Made by a program: the position numbers and the translations under genes. From positions 1 through 64,000 of the forward strand of contig CAIYUV010000176.1 of the NCBI GenBank assembly GCA_903929475.1: a stretch of DNA of 64,000 nt. Direction: 5' to 3'. The stretch comes from an uncultured Spartobacteria bacterium. GTDB lineage: Bacteria > Verrucomicrobiota > Verrucomicrobiia > Chthoniobacterales > Chthoniobacteraceae. How positions within the stretch are numbered: position 1 is the first letter of the stretch; every line of letters begins with the position of its first letter. The notes under the pieces are model-generated. The model saw nothing but the letters and a program-made list of their open reading frames with translations, was not told where the DNA came from and ran no database searches. Below are positions 1-8,223 of the stretch, piece after piece.

Positions 1-381
1 AATCAACTCGGCTGCGCCGTGGCGCGGGCGAGTCTGCGTCTGCTGCACGGCGAGCACTCGATGGAGCATGTGCGCGGTCGCGCTGCTGTTTTAGAAAAAC
101 TCGCGCAGCGTTTCTGGCGGCATCCGAACGTCGGCGATGTGCGTTGCGAGGGAATGATCTGCGCCATCGAACTGGTGGCGGATTTCGTAACGCCCGCGCG
201 CTTTCCATTTACGCAGCGCATCGGCCATCGTGTGTGCGAAGCTGCGTGTGCCCACGGTCTCCTCACACGTTGCGTGGGCGATGTGCTGGTGCTCATGCCG
301 CCCTATTGCGTGACGAATGAACAACTGGCGCAGGCAGTCGAGGCTTTGTGGCTTGCGCTCGGTGAAGTGCTGCCGGTCTAA
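1..381 (+). CDS. bioA: adenosylmethionine-8-amino-7-oxononanoate transaminase, C-terminal part
   Basis: Only the last 126 codons are in the window; the frame is open from base 1 and begins NQLGCAVARASLRLL, matching the conserved GNPLGCA stretch of class III aminotransferases. The following VGDVRCEGMICAIEL and the closing LLTRCVGDVLVLMPPYCVT are typical of the BioA C-terminal domain. BioA makes 7,8-diaminopelargonate in biotin synthesis, with SAM as amino donor and PLP as cofactor. The PLP lysine lies upstream of the window, so assignment to BioA rather than another class III transaminase rests on the C-terminal pattern. It converges on ruvA and the two stop codons overlap. Confidence 0.75.
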   Translation, partial: NQLGCAVARASLRLLHGEHSMEHVRGRAAVLEKLAQRFWRHPNVGDVRCEGMICAIELVADFVTPARFPFTQRIGHRVCEAACAHGLLTRCVGDVLVLMPPYCVTNEQLAQAVEALWLALGEVLPV

Positions 382-980
382 AGCAGCAGCTTGAGGCTGG
401 CGGTGACGAGTTCCTCGGTGTTTGCGGAGGGGAGTTTGGTTTCGGCGGTGCGGACGGCTTTGAGGGCATCCACTTGTTTGTAGCCGAGGGCGATGAGGGC
501 GAGGACGGCGTCGTTCACTTTCACCTCCTCTGCGCTTGGCGCATGGCCGGCACTTGCGGCTTCCCATGCTGCGGCGATGCCGACTTTGTCCTTGAGTTCG
601 ACGACGATTCGTTCGGCAGTTTTTTTTCCGATGCCCTTGATGCGCGAAAGCGCGGCGGTGTCCCCGGCGACGACGGCGGCTTTGAATGCGGTGACGGTGG
701 TGCCGCTGAGCACGTCGAGCGCGGTCTTCGGGCCGATGCCGCTGACGTGTTGCACAAGGAGTCGGAAAAGGTCGCGCTCGGACGCGGACATGAATCCGAA
801 AAGGATGTGTGCATCCTCGCGGACGGTGAGGTGGGTGAGAATTTTGATTTGAGTGCCGGGAGGCGGCAGCTTGTCGTAGCTGGAAAGTGGGATGAGCACA
901 TGATAACCGACGCCGCCAACATCAAGGACGATCTGGGTGGGCAGGGATTCGACGAGCGTGCCGTTGAGATGGTGGATCAT
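378..980 (-). CDS. ruvA: Holliday junction branch migration protein RuvA
   Basis: RuvA binds four-way DNA junctions and loads the RuvB helicase during recombinational repair. From the chosen start MIHHLNGT the product is 200 residues, the usual family length. It shows the N-terminal OB-fold (about 1-65), two helix-hairpin-helix motifs (HVSGIGPKTALDV near 78-90 and RIKGIGKKTAERI near 113-125) and a C-terminal domain III ending in ALGYKQVDALKAV...LVTASLKLLL. The ORF track extends the frame about 124 codons upstream, but that extension is low-complexity shadow sequence. No ruvB or ruvC is adjacent. Confidence 0.95.
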   Translation of the reverse strand: MIHHLNGTLVESLPTQIVLDVGGVGYHVLIPLSSYDKLPPPGTQIKILTHLTVREDAHILFGFMSASERDLFRLLVQHVSGIGPKTALDVLSGTTVTAFKAAVVAGDTAALSRIKGIGKKTAERIVVELKDKVGIAAAWEAASAGHAPSAEEVKVNDAVLALIALGYKQVDALKAVRTAETKLPSANTEELVTASLKLLL

Positions 981-1016
981 GCGGAGTGCGTTAGCAGGCG
1001 GAGGCGCGGTTGCCAA

Positions 1017-1286
1017 ATGACGAATCGTGTGGTGCGTTTTTGCGTATGGCTCGTGATGTTGTTTGTGGTCACGGCGCGCGGGGATGAATGGCTGCTTTTG
1101 CCGGAGCCGAAATTCATGGAGCACAAGGTGGCGCGTCCGATCACGGGGGCGAAGGCGACGGTGCTCGCGGTGGCGAAGCTCGGGGAGTTTGGGTCGGAGT
1201 TTTGGAAACAGTTCGAAGAAATCTTCGGCGCGAAGATGCTCGTGGTGATGGCGAATCGGAATGCGGTTTTTTCCCCACCTCAATGA
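1017..1286 (+). CDS. short exported hypothetical protein, probably frameshifted
   Basis: ATG at 1017 opens a signal-peptide-like start (MTNRVVRFCVWLVMLFVVTARG) followed by DEWLLLPEPKFMEHKVARPI. The frame stops at 1286, directly after a run of six T (about 1265-1270). Dropping one T continues the reading into AVFPHLNESRDQRSRLVIRAW and on to a stop at 1410, giving about 130 residues. The original product was therefore probably longer and either carries a real frameshift or a base-call error. I do not recognise the family. It is divergent from ruvA with a 36-base gap. Confidence 0.5.
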   Translation: MTNRVVRFCVWLVMLFVVTARGDEWLLLPEPKFMEHKVARPITGAKATVLAVAKLGEFGSEFWKQFEEIFGAKMLVVMANRNAVFSPPQ

Positions 1287-1464
1287 AAGCCGCGACCAAC
1301 GTTCGCGGCTCGTGATCAGGGCGTGGAGTAGCGGCGATCCGAAGGTGAGCATTGAGGCGTTCGAGTTGAGCGAGCACGGAATGCGTGCGGTGGGCGCGTT
1401 TGAGGAGTAGCGTTGAGTATTTTGTCCTTTCCTCCTGCCGCGTGTCTGCCTTCATCCGCGTGCC

Positions 1465-3282
1465 ATGAAACGCATCCTTCCCATCATCCTCGCGCTCGCG
1501 CTCGTCGCGGCTGCGGTCATTCATTTCCTCAAGCAACGCGACAACGGCGCGCTCGATCTGCCGAAGGGCCGCGCGGCGGAACTGGCACCGGCGGACACGC
1601 TGGTGTTCATCGAGCTGCCTGATGTTCCCAGCTCGTTGCAGCGGTGGAAGGAGACTTCGATCTACAAAATTTCCGAGGAGCCGGAGTGGCGCGAGTTCAC
1701 GGCGAAGTGGGATGATTTCACGGCGCAGAATGTCGGCGCGAAGGAATTTTTCGGAGTGATAGGCGAGATTCAGCGGGCGGATCCGGCGGGACTGTTTCTT
1801 GCGATGTCTTCGTTCGATGACAAAGGGCCGAAGTTTGTCGGGGGCTTCCCGTATCGTGGAAAAAGGAGCGATGTGCAGTTGGTGGTGGGCAAACTGCGGG
1901 AGCAACTGATCAAGTCCTCGCCGACGGTGAAGTCCGAACTGGTGAAACACGAGGGGACGGAAATCGAGACGCTGACGGACAAAAATTTCACCGCTGTTCT
2001 CGCCTATGTCGAAAACTGGTTCTTTTTCGGAAGCGATCTCGAGCTGCTGAAAGGGACCCTCTCGCGCCATGCAGGCAAGGCCCCGGCGGGGCTGAGCAAA
2101 GTGCCTCTCTTTATAGAAACGGTGAAGCAGGGTTCGCCCGAGCCGGACATGACTGTGTTCGTGAGTTGGAAGCCCATCTTTGAAAAAATCCAAGCGATGG
2201 AAGTGGCCGCGAATCCAAAGGCATCAAAGACGCCGGACCCGTATGGCACCGAAGCGATACTCTACACGGCGAAGATGGATGGGTTGCTGATGAGAGATCG
2301 CTTTTACGCACGTATGGCCACACCGCTGAAATTCACCGAGACTCCAGATCGCTCGCTGGCCTTCAGTTCCGCCGCCACTTATGCGTATGCGTTTTTGAAC
2401 ACGGGTGATTGGGAGAAGTTGATGGCGGCAATGGTCGAGGATTCGGATGTGAAGGATCTTGAGAAGAAAATTAATGCGACACTGGCTCTAAAGGGTTTCA
2501 AGTTTCTGGATATCTTCGCCGCTTTCGGCCCGGAGATCGCGATGCTCTCGGACTGGGAGCCGGGCGGGATTTCACTGCCGACTTTCTTTGCAGCCGTGGA
2601 AGTGCGCGATGCGGCGAAGGCGCGTATTTTCGCCGAACTCATCGCGGAGAAGATGAAGGACGGGGACAAACTCGTGAAGAAGGAGGATGGAGGGACGACC
2701 TTTTGGTCGCTGACGACATCGGTGCCCTTTGCCCAGCCGACTCTTGGCATCAACGACAAGCACATGATTTTCGGGCTGAGCTACAGCACAGCCGCAGCGG
2801 CGCTCAGGCAACTCAAGACCGGAGCGGGGAACCTCAATAGCTCGCTATCCTTTCAGTCTTCGCTAAAAACCGTGCCTCCACCTACTGTCGGGTTGCTTTA
2901 CGTGGATTTCAAAACGCTGTTCGAGCGGCTCTACGAAAAATTCAAACCGTCGCTTGCTTTCGCGTTGCTCGAAAATCCCGACGTTGCGAAATATTTCGAC
3001 GGCGCAAAATTGCCGAAGGCTGAAACCATCAGCCGTCATCTGTTACCGCTTGCGCTCACCTACAGCGAGGCGGAGCAGGGCTTCGTAGCCGAAGGTGCGG
3101 GATCGCTTAGTCTGATTCAAACTTACGTGCCAGTGGTTGGAGGCACTGCTGCATTATTTTTCACTTCTAGGATTGCGCGTCCTATTCCTCCACCCCCCGT
3201 GTATGTGCCGCCGCCGGTTGTGAATTCGCCAACGGAAGCCAAGGCGACAAAGGATGCCGACGCGATAAAGGCTGAGAAATAA
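1465..3282 (+). CDS. membrane-anchored hypothetical protein, DUF3352-like
   Basis: 605 residues starting MKRILPIILALALVAAAVIHFLKQ, a single N-terminal membrane anchor or uncleaved signal. The rest is an extracytoplasmic domain that opens ELAPADTLVFIELPDVPSSLQRW, the pattern seen in DUF3352-type proteins, and contains repeated alpha/beta stretches such as LAYVENWFFFGSDLELLKGTL. A proline-rich tail (ARPIPPPPVYVPPPVV) and charged end close it. The function is unknown. It stands alone, downstream of the frameshifted gene and about 100 bases before the next gene. DUF3352 membership is inferred from memory of the pattern only. Confidence 0.7.
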   Translation: MKRILPIILALALVAAAVIHFLKQRDNGALDLPKGRAAELAPADTLVFIELPDVPSSLQRWKETSIYKISEEPEWREFTAKWDDFTAQNVGAKEFFGVIGEIQRADPAGLFLAMSSFDDKGPKFVGGFPYRGKRSDVQLVVGKLREQLIKSSPTVKSELVKHEGTEIETLTDKNFTAVLAYVENWFFFGSDLELLKGTLSRHAGKAPAGLSKVPLFIETVKQGSPEPDMTVFVSWKPIFEKIQAMEVAANPKASKTPDPYGTEAILYTAKMDGLLMRDRFYARMATPLKFTETPDRSLAFSSAATYAYAFLNTGDWEKLMAAMVEDSDVKDLEKKINATLALKGFKFLDIFAAFGPEIAMLSDWEPGGISLPTFFAAVEVRDAAKARIFAELIAEKMKDGDKLVKKEDGGTTFWSLTTSVPFAQPTLGINDKHMIFGLSYSTAAAALRQLKTGAGNLNSSLSFQSSLKTVPPPTVGLLYVDFKTLFERLYEKFKPSLAFALLENPDVAKYFDGAKLPKAETISRHLLPLALTYSEAEQGFVAEGAGSLSLIQTYVPVVGGTAALFFTSRIARPIPPPPVYVPPPVVNSPTEAKATKDADAIKAEK

Positions 3283-3385
3283 CCGATGTAATTTACTTTA
3301 CACCAAATGGATGCGCCATACGCAATCTCTCATGGCAAAAAAATCCCTTCGTCCTAAACGGGATGTGTGCTAGTCTGCCTGCCCT

Positions 3386-3700
3386 ATGTCTATCGCAAAA
3401 AAGCCAGCATTCAGCCGTCGTCTCCCCGATTTGGTGACAGAAGAACTCGCATCAGTCCTCTCGCAGAAGTCTGCATATGAGTTCAAAGACCTCTTCGATG
3501 TCGTCCATGAAAACCTCAAGGCTCGTAACGCCGCCAGCGGTGGCGAGGAAATGCTGCGCCTACGTGCTTACGAGAAGCTGCAAAATCTCGTCGGTCGCGG
3601 CATGGTGAAAATCACCGTCGGCAAGAACGGCAAGAAGAGCTACAAGGGCTTGGCGAAACAACTCGCCACACTCGAGACCGGCGTCACACCCGCGATCTAA
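3386..3700 (+). CDS. small hypothetical protein upstream of nuoA
   Basis: 104 residues, soluble and basic, with no signal peptide. Features seen are SAYEFKDLFDVVHENLKARNAASGGEEMLRLRAYEKLQNLVGRGMVKI followed by a lysine/glycine-rich turn (GKNGKKSYKG). The helical part ending in GMVKITVGKNGKKSYKGL resembles a small winged-helix or modifier-type fold, but I cannot name a family. The stop codon is immediately followed by the GTG start of nuoA with no gap, so the two are almost certainly co-transcribed and translationally linked. Confidence 0.7.
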   Translation: MSIAKKPAFSRRLPDLVTEELASVLSQKSAYEFKDLFDVVHENLKARNAASGGEEMLRLRAYEKLQNLVGRGMVKITVGKNGKKSYKGLAKQLATLETGVTPAI

Positions 3701-4078
3701 GTGAACGATTTTCTGCCCATCCTGTTGCAGGTCGGCATCGTGCTCGGCTTCGGCGTAGTCACGCTGGCGATCAGCGTGCTCCTCGGTAAAGCTGCCAAGC
3801 GCACTCCTGCAAAAGACATGGCCTATGAGTGCGGAATGATCCCGCAGGGCGGCGCACAGCCGCGCTTCACGGTGAAATTCTACCTCATTGCGATGCTCTT
3901 CATCCTCTTCGATATCGAGGTGGTGTTCATGTATCCGTGGGCGGTGAATTTCAAAACGATGATCGCCAAGCCACATGGTTCCACGATCTTCTGGAGCATG
4001 GCGGGTTTCATCTCACTGGTGACCGTCGGCTACATCTACGCGATCAAAAAAGGTGTTCTCGACTGGAAGAAAAGTTAG
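3701..4078 (+). CDS. nuoA: NADH-quinone oxidoreductase subunit A
   Basis: 125-residue membrane subunit of respiratory complex I. It has three transmembrane helices, the conserved AYECGM motif (residues 41-46) in the first loop, and the signature KFYLIAMLFILFDIEVVFMYPWAV in helix two, where the conserved acidic residues sit. It begins with GTG directly after the stop of the preceding small gene. No nuoB follows; instead there is a strong terminator about 22 bases after the stop and then an unrelated gene. nuoA is thus separated from the rest of its complex. Confidence 0.95.
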   Translation: MNDFLPILLQVGIVLGFGVVTLAISVLLGKAAKRTPAKDMAYECGMIPQGGAQPRFTVKFYLIAMLFILFDIEVVFMYPWAVNFKTMIAKPHGSTIFWSMAGFISLVTVGYIYAIKKGVLDWKKS

Positions 4079-4100
4079 TCTTTTTCCACACCAAGCTTGC

Positions 4101-4142
4101 GGCCCGGCAGTTGCCTCGGTAACTCGCCGGGCCTTTTCTTTT
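4101..4142 (+). terminator. rho-independent terminator after nuoA
   Basis: Stem GGCCCGGC-AGTT pairs with AACT-C-GCCGGGCC around the loop GCCTCGGT (12 base pairs with one bulged C), followed by TTTTCTTTT. It ends only 2-3 bases before the ATG of the next gene. Confidence 0.85.
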
Positions 4143-4144
4143 CC

Positions 4145-4462
4145 ATGATTCACCACATCGCCCTTTTTCAAACCCTGCCCCACGTGGATGAGGCCAAACT
4201 CGGCCAGATGATGATCGCCGCCCGCGTGAGTCTGGTGAAAATCCCCGAGGTCGCCTGCGTGCGCTGCGGCAAAAACGTGGACAAGGATTCGCAGTGGGGT
4301 TTTTTCGTCGCCATCGAAGTGGACAACATGGATCGTCTGCGAGTGGTGAAGGAGGACGCGATCTATATCAAATTCCTCGCCGATGTGATTTCGCCGAATG
4401 TCTCCGAGCAATTCGTAGCCAACTACGAAATGGAGCCCGGGAAGAGCGTGAAGTTTTCTTAG
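4145..4462 (+). CDS. Dabb (stress-responsive A/B barrel) family protein
   Basis: 105 residues beginning MIHHIALFQTLPHVDEAKLGQMM, the typical opening of Dabb domain proteins, which form dimeric alpha+beta barrels. The segment SQWGFFVAIEVDNMDRLRVVKEDAIYIKF corresponds to the conserved middle strand and helix, and the product ends shortly after, so it is a stand-alone domain. The biochemical role is not known for most members. The ATG lies 2-3 bases behind the T-tract of the nuoA terminator and there is no ribosome-binding site, so how it is expressed is unclear. It converges with the aminotransferase gene 4 bases away. Confidence 0.8.
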   Translation: MIHHIALFQTLPHVDEAKLGQMMIAARVSLVKIPEVACVRCGKNVDKDSQWGFFVAIEVDNMDRLRVVKEDAIYIKFLADVISPNVSEQFVANYEMEPGKSVKFS

Positions 4463-4465
4463 TCA

Positions 4466-5752
4466 TTACCGCAACGCAGCGCGCAGCAACTTTGCGAGAA
4501 AAGCGATCTCCTCATCCGAGATGTCAAAGGGCGGAGTAAAACTGAGGACGTTTGCAGTTGGTGAATCGGCGAGCAGCAGCAGTCCGTCGCGCAGGGCGCG
4601 CTTGATGATTGAGGTAGCGCGTTCGCCATCCGGCTGCCCGTTTTGTTTCAGCAACTCCATGCCGAGCATGAGTCCCATCCCGCGAACCGGCTGGCCGACA
4701 TCCGTGAGAGCAGTGCGCAGTTTCTCCCCGCGCTCGCAGACCAGTCGTGACACAGCGGGGTCGGCGTGTTTTTCAAGCAATGAAAGTGCCATCGCGCAGC
4801 CGAGGGGGTTGCCGAGAAAGGTGCTGGTGTGAAGTGCCTCGCCATTCGAGAGCGGCCACGCATCCATGATGTCCGCACGCCCCACGCACGCGCTGAGCGG
4901 GAAACCGCCGGTGAGCGCTTTTCCGAGGCAGATCAAATCCGGCACCACGGCGGAGTGTTCGCACGAAAAAAGTGCGCCGGTGCGGTTGAAGCCGGTGAGG
5001 ATTTCATCGGCGATGAGTAGTGCGCCGTGCGCGTCGCATACTTCTCTCAAAAGACGGAGAAATTCGCGTGGCGGCACGACGCAACCGCCGCGACCTTGAA
5101 TCGGCTCGACGAGAATCGCGCCGACATTCTGTTCGCGAAACGCCCTTTCCAGTTCCACTCGCAACGCGGCCAGTTCTGATACCTCGGTGGGGAAGGGGAG
5201 CAGCGTCGCAAAATCCGCCAACTGCGAACGGAACGGCTCGCGGAAAAACGGGATCCCGCCCGCCGCCAGCGTGCCGAAGCCCAAGCCATGATAGCCCCCG
5301 CGAAAAGCGATCACACCACGCCTCCCCGTGTTGAGTAGCACTGTTTTCAACGCCGCCTCTACCGCCTCAAACCCCGAGTTTCCAAGAATCACTTTACCAG
5401 TCCCCGCGCCCCACCGCTCGAATGTCAGCGCGCTCAGCTTCTCGCACAGCCGCACTTTCAGCTCAGTCGGATGCACATCGCCCATCGCGTGCATGAGCAC
5501 ACCCGCCTGCGCCGTGAGCGCATCCCGCGACTCCGCACGCGTATGCCCCAGCCCGGCCACGCCGAAGGCCGCCGTGAAATCGAGAAAGCGATTTCCGTCC
5601 GCGTCCCACACATTCACGCCCTCCGCCCGCTCCCAAAAAACCGGCCAGTCGTCCGCGAGAAAAGTCACATTCCTCGACTCACACCGCCGCAGCCTCGCTG
5701 AAAGCTCGCGTGAGCGCGGGCCGGGAATTTCTGTTTTCAAAAGAGGCAGCAT
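4466..5752 (-). CDS. class III aminotransferase (PLP-dependent)
   Basis: 428 residues from MLPLLKTEIPG; an ATG 13 codons further upstream is possible. Class III marks are all present: WDADGNRFLDFTAAFGVAGLGH near 49-70, SGFEAVEAALK near 126-136, GGYHG near 152-156, ALLIADEILTGFNRTG with the PLP-binding Asp near 249, and the Schiff-base lysine in CLGKALTGGFPLS near 278. It resembles 4-aminobutyrate or related omega-aminotransferases; the amino donor cannot be told from sequence alone. The gene is single, divergent from the EIIA gene across 126 bases. Confidence 0.85.
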   Translation of the reverse strand: MLPLLKTEIPGPRSRELSARLRRCESRNVTFLADDWPVFWERAEGVNVWDADGNRFLDFTAAFGVAGLGHTRAESRDALTAQAGVLMHAMGDVHPTELKVRLCEKLSALTFERWGAGTGKVILGNSGFEAVEAALKTVLLNTGRRGVIAFRGGYHGLGFGTLAAGGIPFFREPFRSQLADFATLLPFPTEVSELAALRVELERAFREQNVGAILVEPIQGRGGCVVPPREFLRLLREVCDAHGALLIADEILTGFNRTGALFSCEHSAVVPDLICLGKALTGGFPLSACVGRADIMDAWPLSNGEALHTSTFLGNPLGCAMALSLLEKHADPAVSRLVCERGEKLRTALTDVGQPVRGMGLMLGMELLKQNGQPDGERATSIIKRALRDGLLLLADSPTANVLSFTPPFDISDEEIAFLAKLLRAALR

Positions 5753-5812
5753 CCCGCCGATATGCCGTCTGGCTCCGATTCGAGAAAGCACGAAACATCG
5801 GTTAAATCACGC

Positions 5813-5840
5813 TTGCCTCGCAGGAACAGACATCTACCTT
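5813..5840 (+). promoter_or_regulatory. candidate promoter for the EIIA gene
   Basis: TTGCCT (5813-5818), a 16-base spacer and TACCTT (5835-5840) lie in the divergent intergenic region, about 39 bases before the ATG at 5879. The same TTGCCN-16-TANNNT arrangement recurs before two other plus-strand genes in this window. Confidence 0.45.
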
Positions 5841-5878
5841 CCAAAAACCTTTTTCACCACGGCAACAACGAACAACGA

Positions 5879-6346
5879 ATGACGCTCGGAAATCTTCTGT
5901 CGGCTCAAGCAATCCTCCCGGAAATGCAGGCCACCGAGCGGTATGCCGCCATCGCGGAGTTGGTGAACGTGCTCGTCGCCCGTGAGCAAATTTCTGCCGA
6001 GCATCGCGACTCCGTCCTCACGGCACTGCGTGATCGCGAGGAGACGATGAGCACGGGCATCGGATTCGGAATCGCCATCCCCCACGCATCCAGCGAGCAC
6101 GTCACGCAGGTCGTCGCCGCGTTCGGACGCTCCAGCGCGGGAATCGAGTTTGAGGCGCTCGACAATGCACCGGTCAAATTCGTCGTCCTCTTCGTCGTTC
6201 CAAAAGATCAATTTCAAACCCACCTGCGCACGCTCGCTGCCATCGCAAAATTTCTCAACGACCGCTCCATCCGCGAACGTCTCGCTGCCGCGGCGAGCGC
6301 CGAGGAAATTCTCGCCATCTTCGAGAAGAGCAGCCCGAAGGCGTAA
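5879..6346 (+). CDS. PTS EIIA type-2 domain protein (PtsN-like)
   Basis: 155 residues from MTLGNLLSAQ; the longer ORF in the track reads through upstream noncoding sequence. It is a single EIIA domain of the fructose/nitrogen type: the phospho-accepting histidine is H69 in GIGFGIAIPHASSEHV, and the later APVKFVVLFVVPKDQFQTHLRTLAAIAKFL is the conserved second half. Such stand-alone proteins usually relay phosphorylation state to potassium or nitrogen control instead of transporting sugar. No HPr, EI or permease gene is nearby. A candidate promoter lies about 40 bases upstream. Confidence 0.88.
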   Translation: MTLGNLLSAQAILPEMQATERYAAIAELVNVLVAREQISAEHRDSVLTALRDREETMSTGIGFGIAIPHASSEHVTQVVAAFGRSSAGIEFEALDNAPVKFVVLFVVPKDQFQTHLRTLAAIAKFLNDRSIRERLAAAASAEEILAIFEKSSPKA

Positions 6347-6417
6347 CGCGAACGGCGGTTGCCGGGGCGAATGACCAATACGCAGTGACGCCGCGATAAA
6401 CCCCACGTCCAATTTTC

Positions 6418-8169
6418 ATGCAGACCATCCAGCAAATTCTCGAAGCCAGACTCCGCGCCGCAGTCGGTGACAGCGGAGGCGTGCCCGTCACCGTGCAGTC
6501 CGCACAGGACGCGCGCTTTGGCGATTACCAATCGAACATCGCGATGCAGCTCGCAAAGCCGCGCCGGGCAAATCCGCGCGCCCTCGCGCAGGAGATCATC
6601 GCGAAGCTCGACGTGTCCGATTTGTGCGAGACGCCGGAGATTGCAGGCGCTGGCTTCATCAATTTCCGAATCAAGCCCTCTACGCTCATCACGCATTTCG
6701 CCGCGCTCGCCGCCGATGAGCGCCTTGGCGTGCCGACCGTTCCGCTGCGGCGGCTCGTCATTGATTTTTCCTCGCCGAACGTCGCGAAGCCGATGCATGT
6801 CGGCCACATTCGCAGCACCTTCCTTGGCGATGCGCTCGCGCGCATCGGGCGTTTCCTCGGCCACACGGTCGTGAGCGACAACCACATCGGCGACTGGGGC
6901 ACGCAGTTCGGAATGCTCTGCTTCGCGTGGAAAACGATCCTCAACAAAGACGCACTTGTCGTTGATCCCATCGGCGAACTGGAGCGCATTTACAAAGCAC
7001 AAAACGAAAGGTGCAAATCGGATCCGGCGCAACTCGACGCCGCTCGCGCCGAACTCGTGAAGCTTCAATCCGGGGACAAGGAAAACCTCGGCATCTGGCG
7101 GGAGATGATCCGACTTTCGCAAGTGCAGTTCGACACCATCTATGCGCGCCTCGGTATCCGCTTCGACGTCACACTAGGCGAATCTTTCTACAATCCTTGG
7201 TTGAAGGACACCGTCACCGCACTCATGGAAAAAGGCATCGCGCGCGAGAGCGATGGCGCGCTGTGCGTCTTCAGCGACGGCTCCGTGCCGGAGAAGGAAG
7301 ATTCATTTTTGATCAAAGATGAGAACGGCTGGAAGGACTCGCCCGCGCTCGTGCAGAAAGCCGATGGTGCATCCAACTACACCACCACCGACCTCGCCAC
7401 CATCGCCTACCGCGTGCGCGAATTTTCGCCAGACGAGATCATCTACGTCACCGATGGAAGACAGCAGCTCCACTTCCGGCAGTTCTTCGCCATCTGGCGG
7501 CGCTGGCAGCCCGCGAGCGCGGTGAAGCTCGCGCATGTGTGGTTCGGCAGCATCCTTGGCGAAGACGGAAAACCCTTCAAAACGCGCAGCGGCGACACCG
7601 TGAAACTCGCCGACCTCCTCGACGAAGCCGTGGAGCGCGCCTCAAAAGTCATCGCCGAAAAAAATCCCGACATGCCCGAAGCCGAGCGCAGCGAGATCGC
7701 AAAGATCATCGGCCTCGGCGCAGTGAAATACGCCGACCTTCTCCCAAACCGCCAGGGCGACTACGTTTTCTCGTGGGAGAAAATGCTCAGTTTCCAAGGC
7801 AACACCGCGCCGTATCTGCAAAACGCCTACGTCCGAATCCGCGCCATCTTCCGTAAGGCGGGTAATTCACCAGTCACGAGTCACGAGTCACCAGTCACAT
7901 TCACCGAGCCCGCCGAGTTCGCACTCGTGAAAAAGCTCGCGCAGTTCGGCGAAGTCCTGCCGTCCATCCTCGACGACTACCGGCCAAACCTCCTCTGCAA
8001 TTACCTCTTCGAACTCGCGAACGCCTACCACTCGTTCTACGAAGCCTGCCCCGTCTTAAAAGCCGAAGAGCCCGCCCGAAGTTCACGCCTCGCACTCAGC
8101 GACACCACCGCACGCGTGCTAGCAAAAGGCCTCGACCTCCTCGGCATCGGAGTCCCTGAGCGAATGTAG
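6418..8169 (+). CDS. argS: arginine-tRNA ligase
   Basis: 583-residue class I aminoacyl-tRNA synthetase that charges tRNA-Arg in the cytoplasm. The N-terminal Add1 domain (about 1-95) leads to the HIGH signature HVGH (127-130) in SSPNVAKPMHVGHIRST, then DWGTQFGML, and the region FKTRSGDTVKLADLLDEA in place of a canonical KMSKS. The C-terminal DALR anticodon-binding domain covers roughly 470-583. Near residue 484 the protein carries SPVTSHESPVT, encoded by four heptanucleotide repeats, which looks like an insertion in the linker before the DALR domain. The gene follows the EIIA gene with a 71-base gap. Confidence 0.96.
   Translation: MQTIQQILEARLRAAVGDSGGVPVTVQSAQDARFGDYQSNIAMQLAKPRRANPRALAQEIIAKLDVSDLCETPEIAGAGFINFRIKPSTLITHFAALAADERLGVPTVPLRRLVIDFSSPNVAKPMHVGHIRSTFLGDALARIGRFLGHTVVSDNHIGDWGTQFGMLCFAWKTILNKDALVVDPIGELERIYKAQNERCKSDPAQLDAARAELVKLQSGDKENLGIWREMIRLSQVQFDTIYARLGIRFDVTLGESFYNPWLKDTVTALMEKGIARESDGALCVFSDGSVPEKEDSFLIKDENGWKDSPALVQKADGASNYTTTDLATIAYRVREFSPDEIIYVTDGRQQLHFRQFFAIWRRWQPASAVKLAHVWFGSILGEDGKPFKTRSGDTVKLADLLDEAVERASKVIAEKNPDMPEAERSEIAKIIGLGAVKYADLLPNRQGDYVFSWEKMLSFQGNTAPYLQNAYVRIRAIFRKAGNSPVTSHESPVTFTEPAEFALVKKLAQFGEVLPSILDDYRPNLLCNYLFELANAYHSFYEACPVLKAEEPARSSRLALSDTTARVLAKGLDLLGIGVPERM
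7871..7898 (+). repeat. in-frame heptamer tandem repeat inside argS
   Basis: Four consecutive units of the form (C/G)AGTCAC, flanked by degenerate units AATTCAC and ATTCACC. Seven-base periodicity in a coding frame yields SPVTSHESPVT. Confidence 0.9.
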
Positions 8170-8223
8170 CAGATGGTTTGGTAGCGCTGGCACTCGCTCG
8201 TTTCACCCCGCATACTGCTGCCG

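Noticed and set aside
1141-2193. 350-aa minus-strand ORF
   Set aside because: Antisense to the 605-aa gene with a clear signal anchor; basic low-complexity product.
3287-3302. TGTAA-TTTACT-TTACA palindrome before the 104-aa gene
   Set aside because: Only 5-bp arms in AT-rich intergenic DNA; could be an operator but is too short to support.
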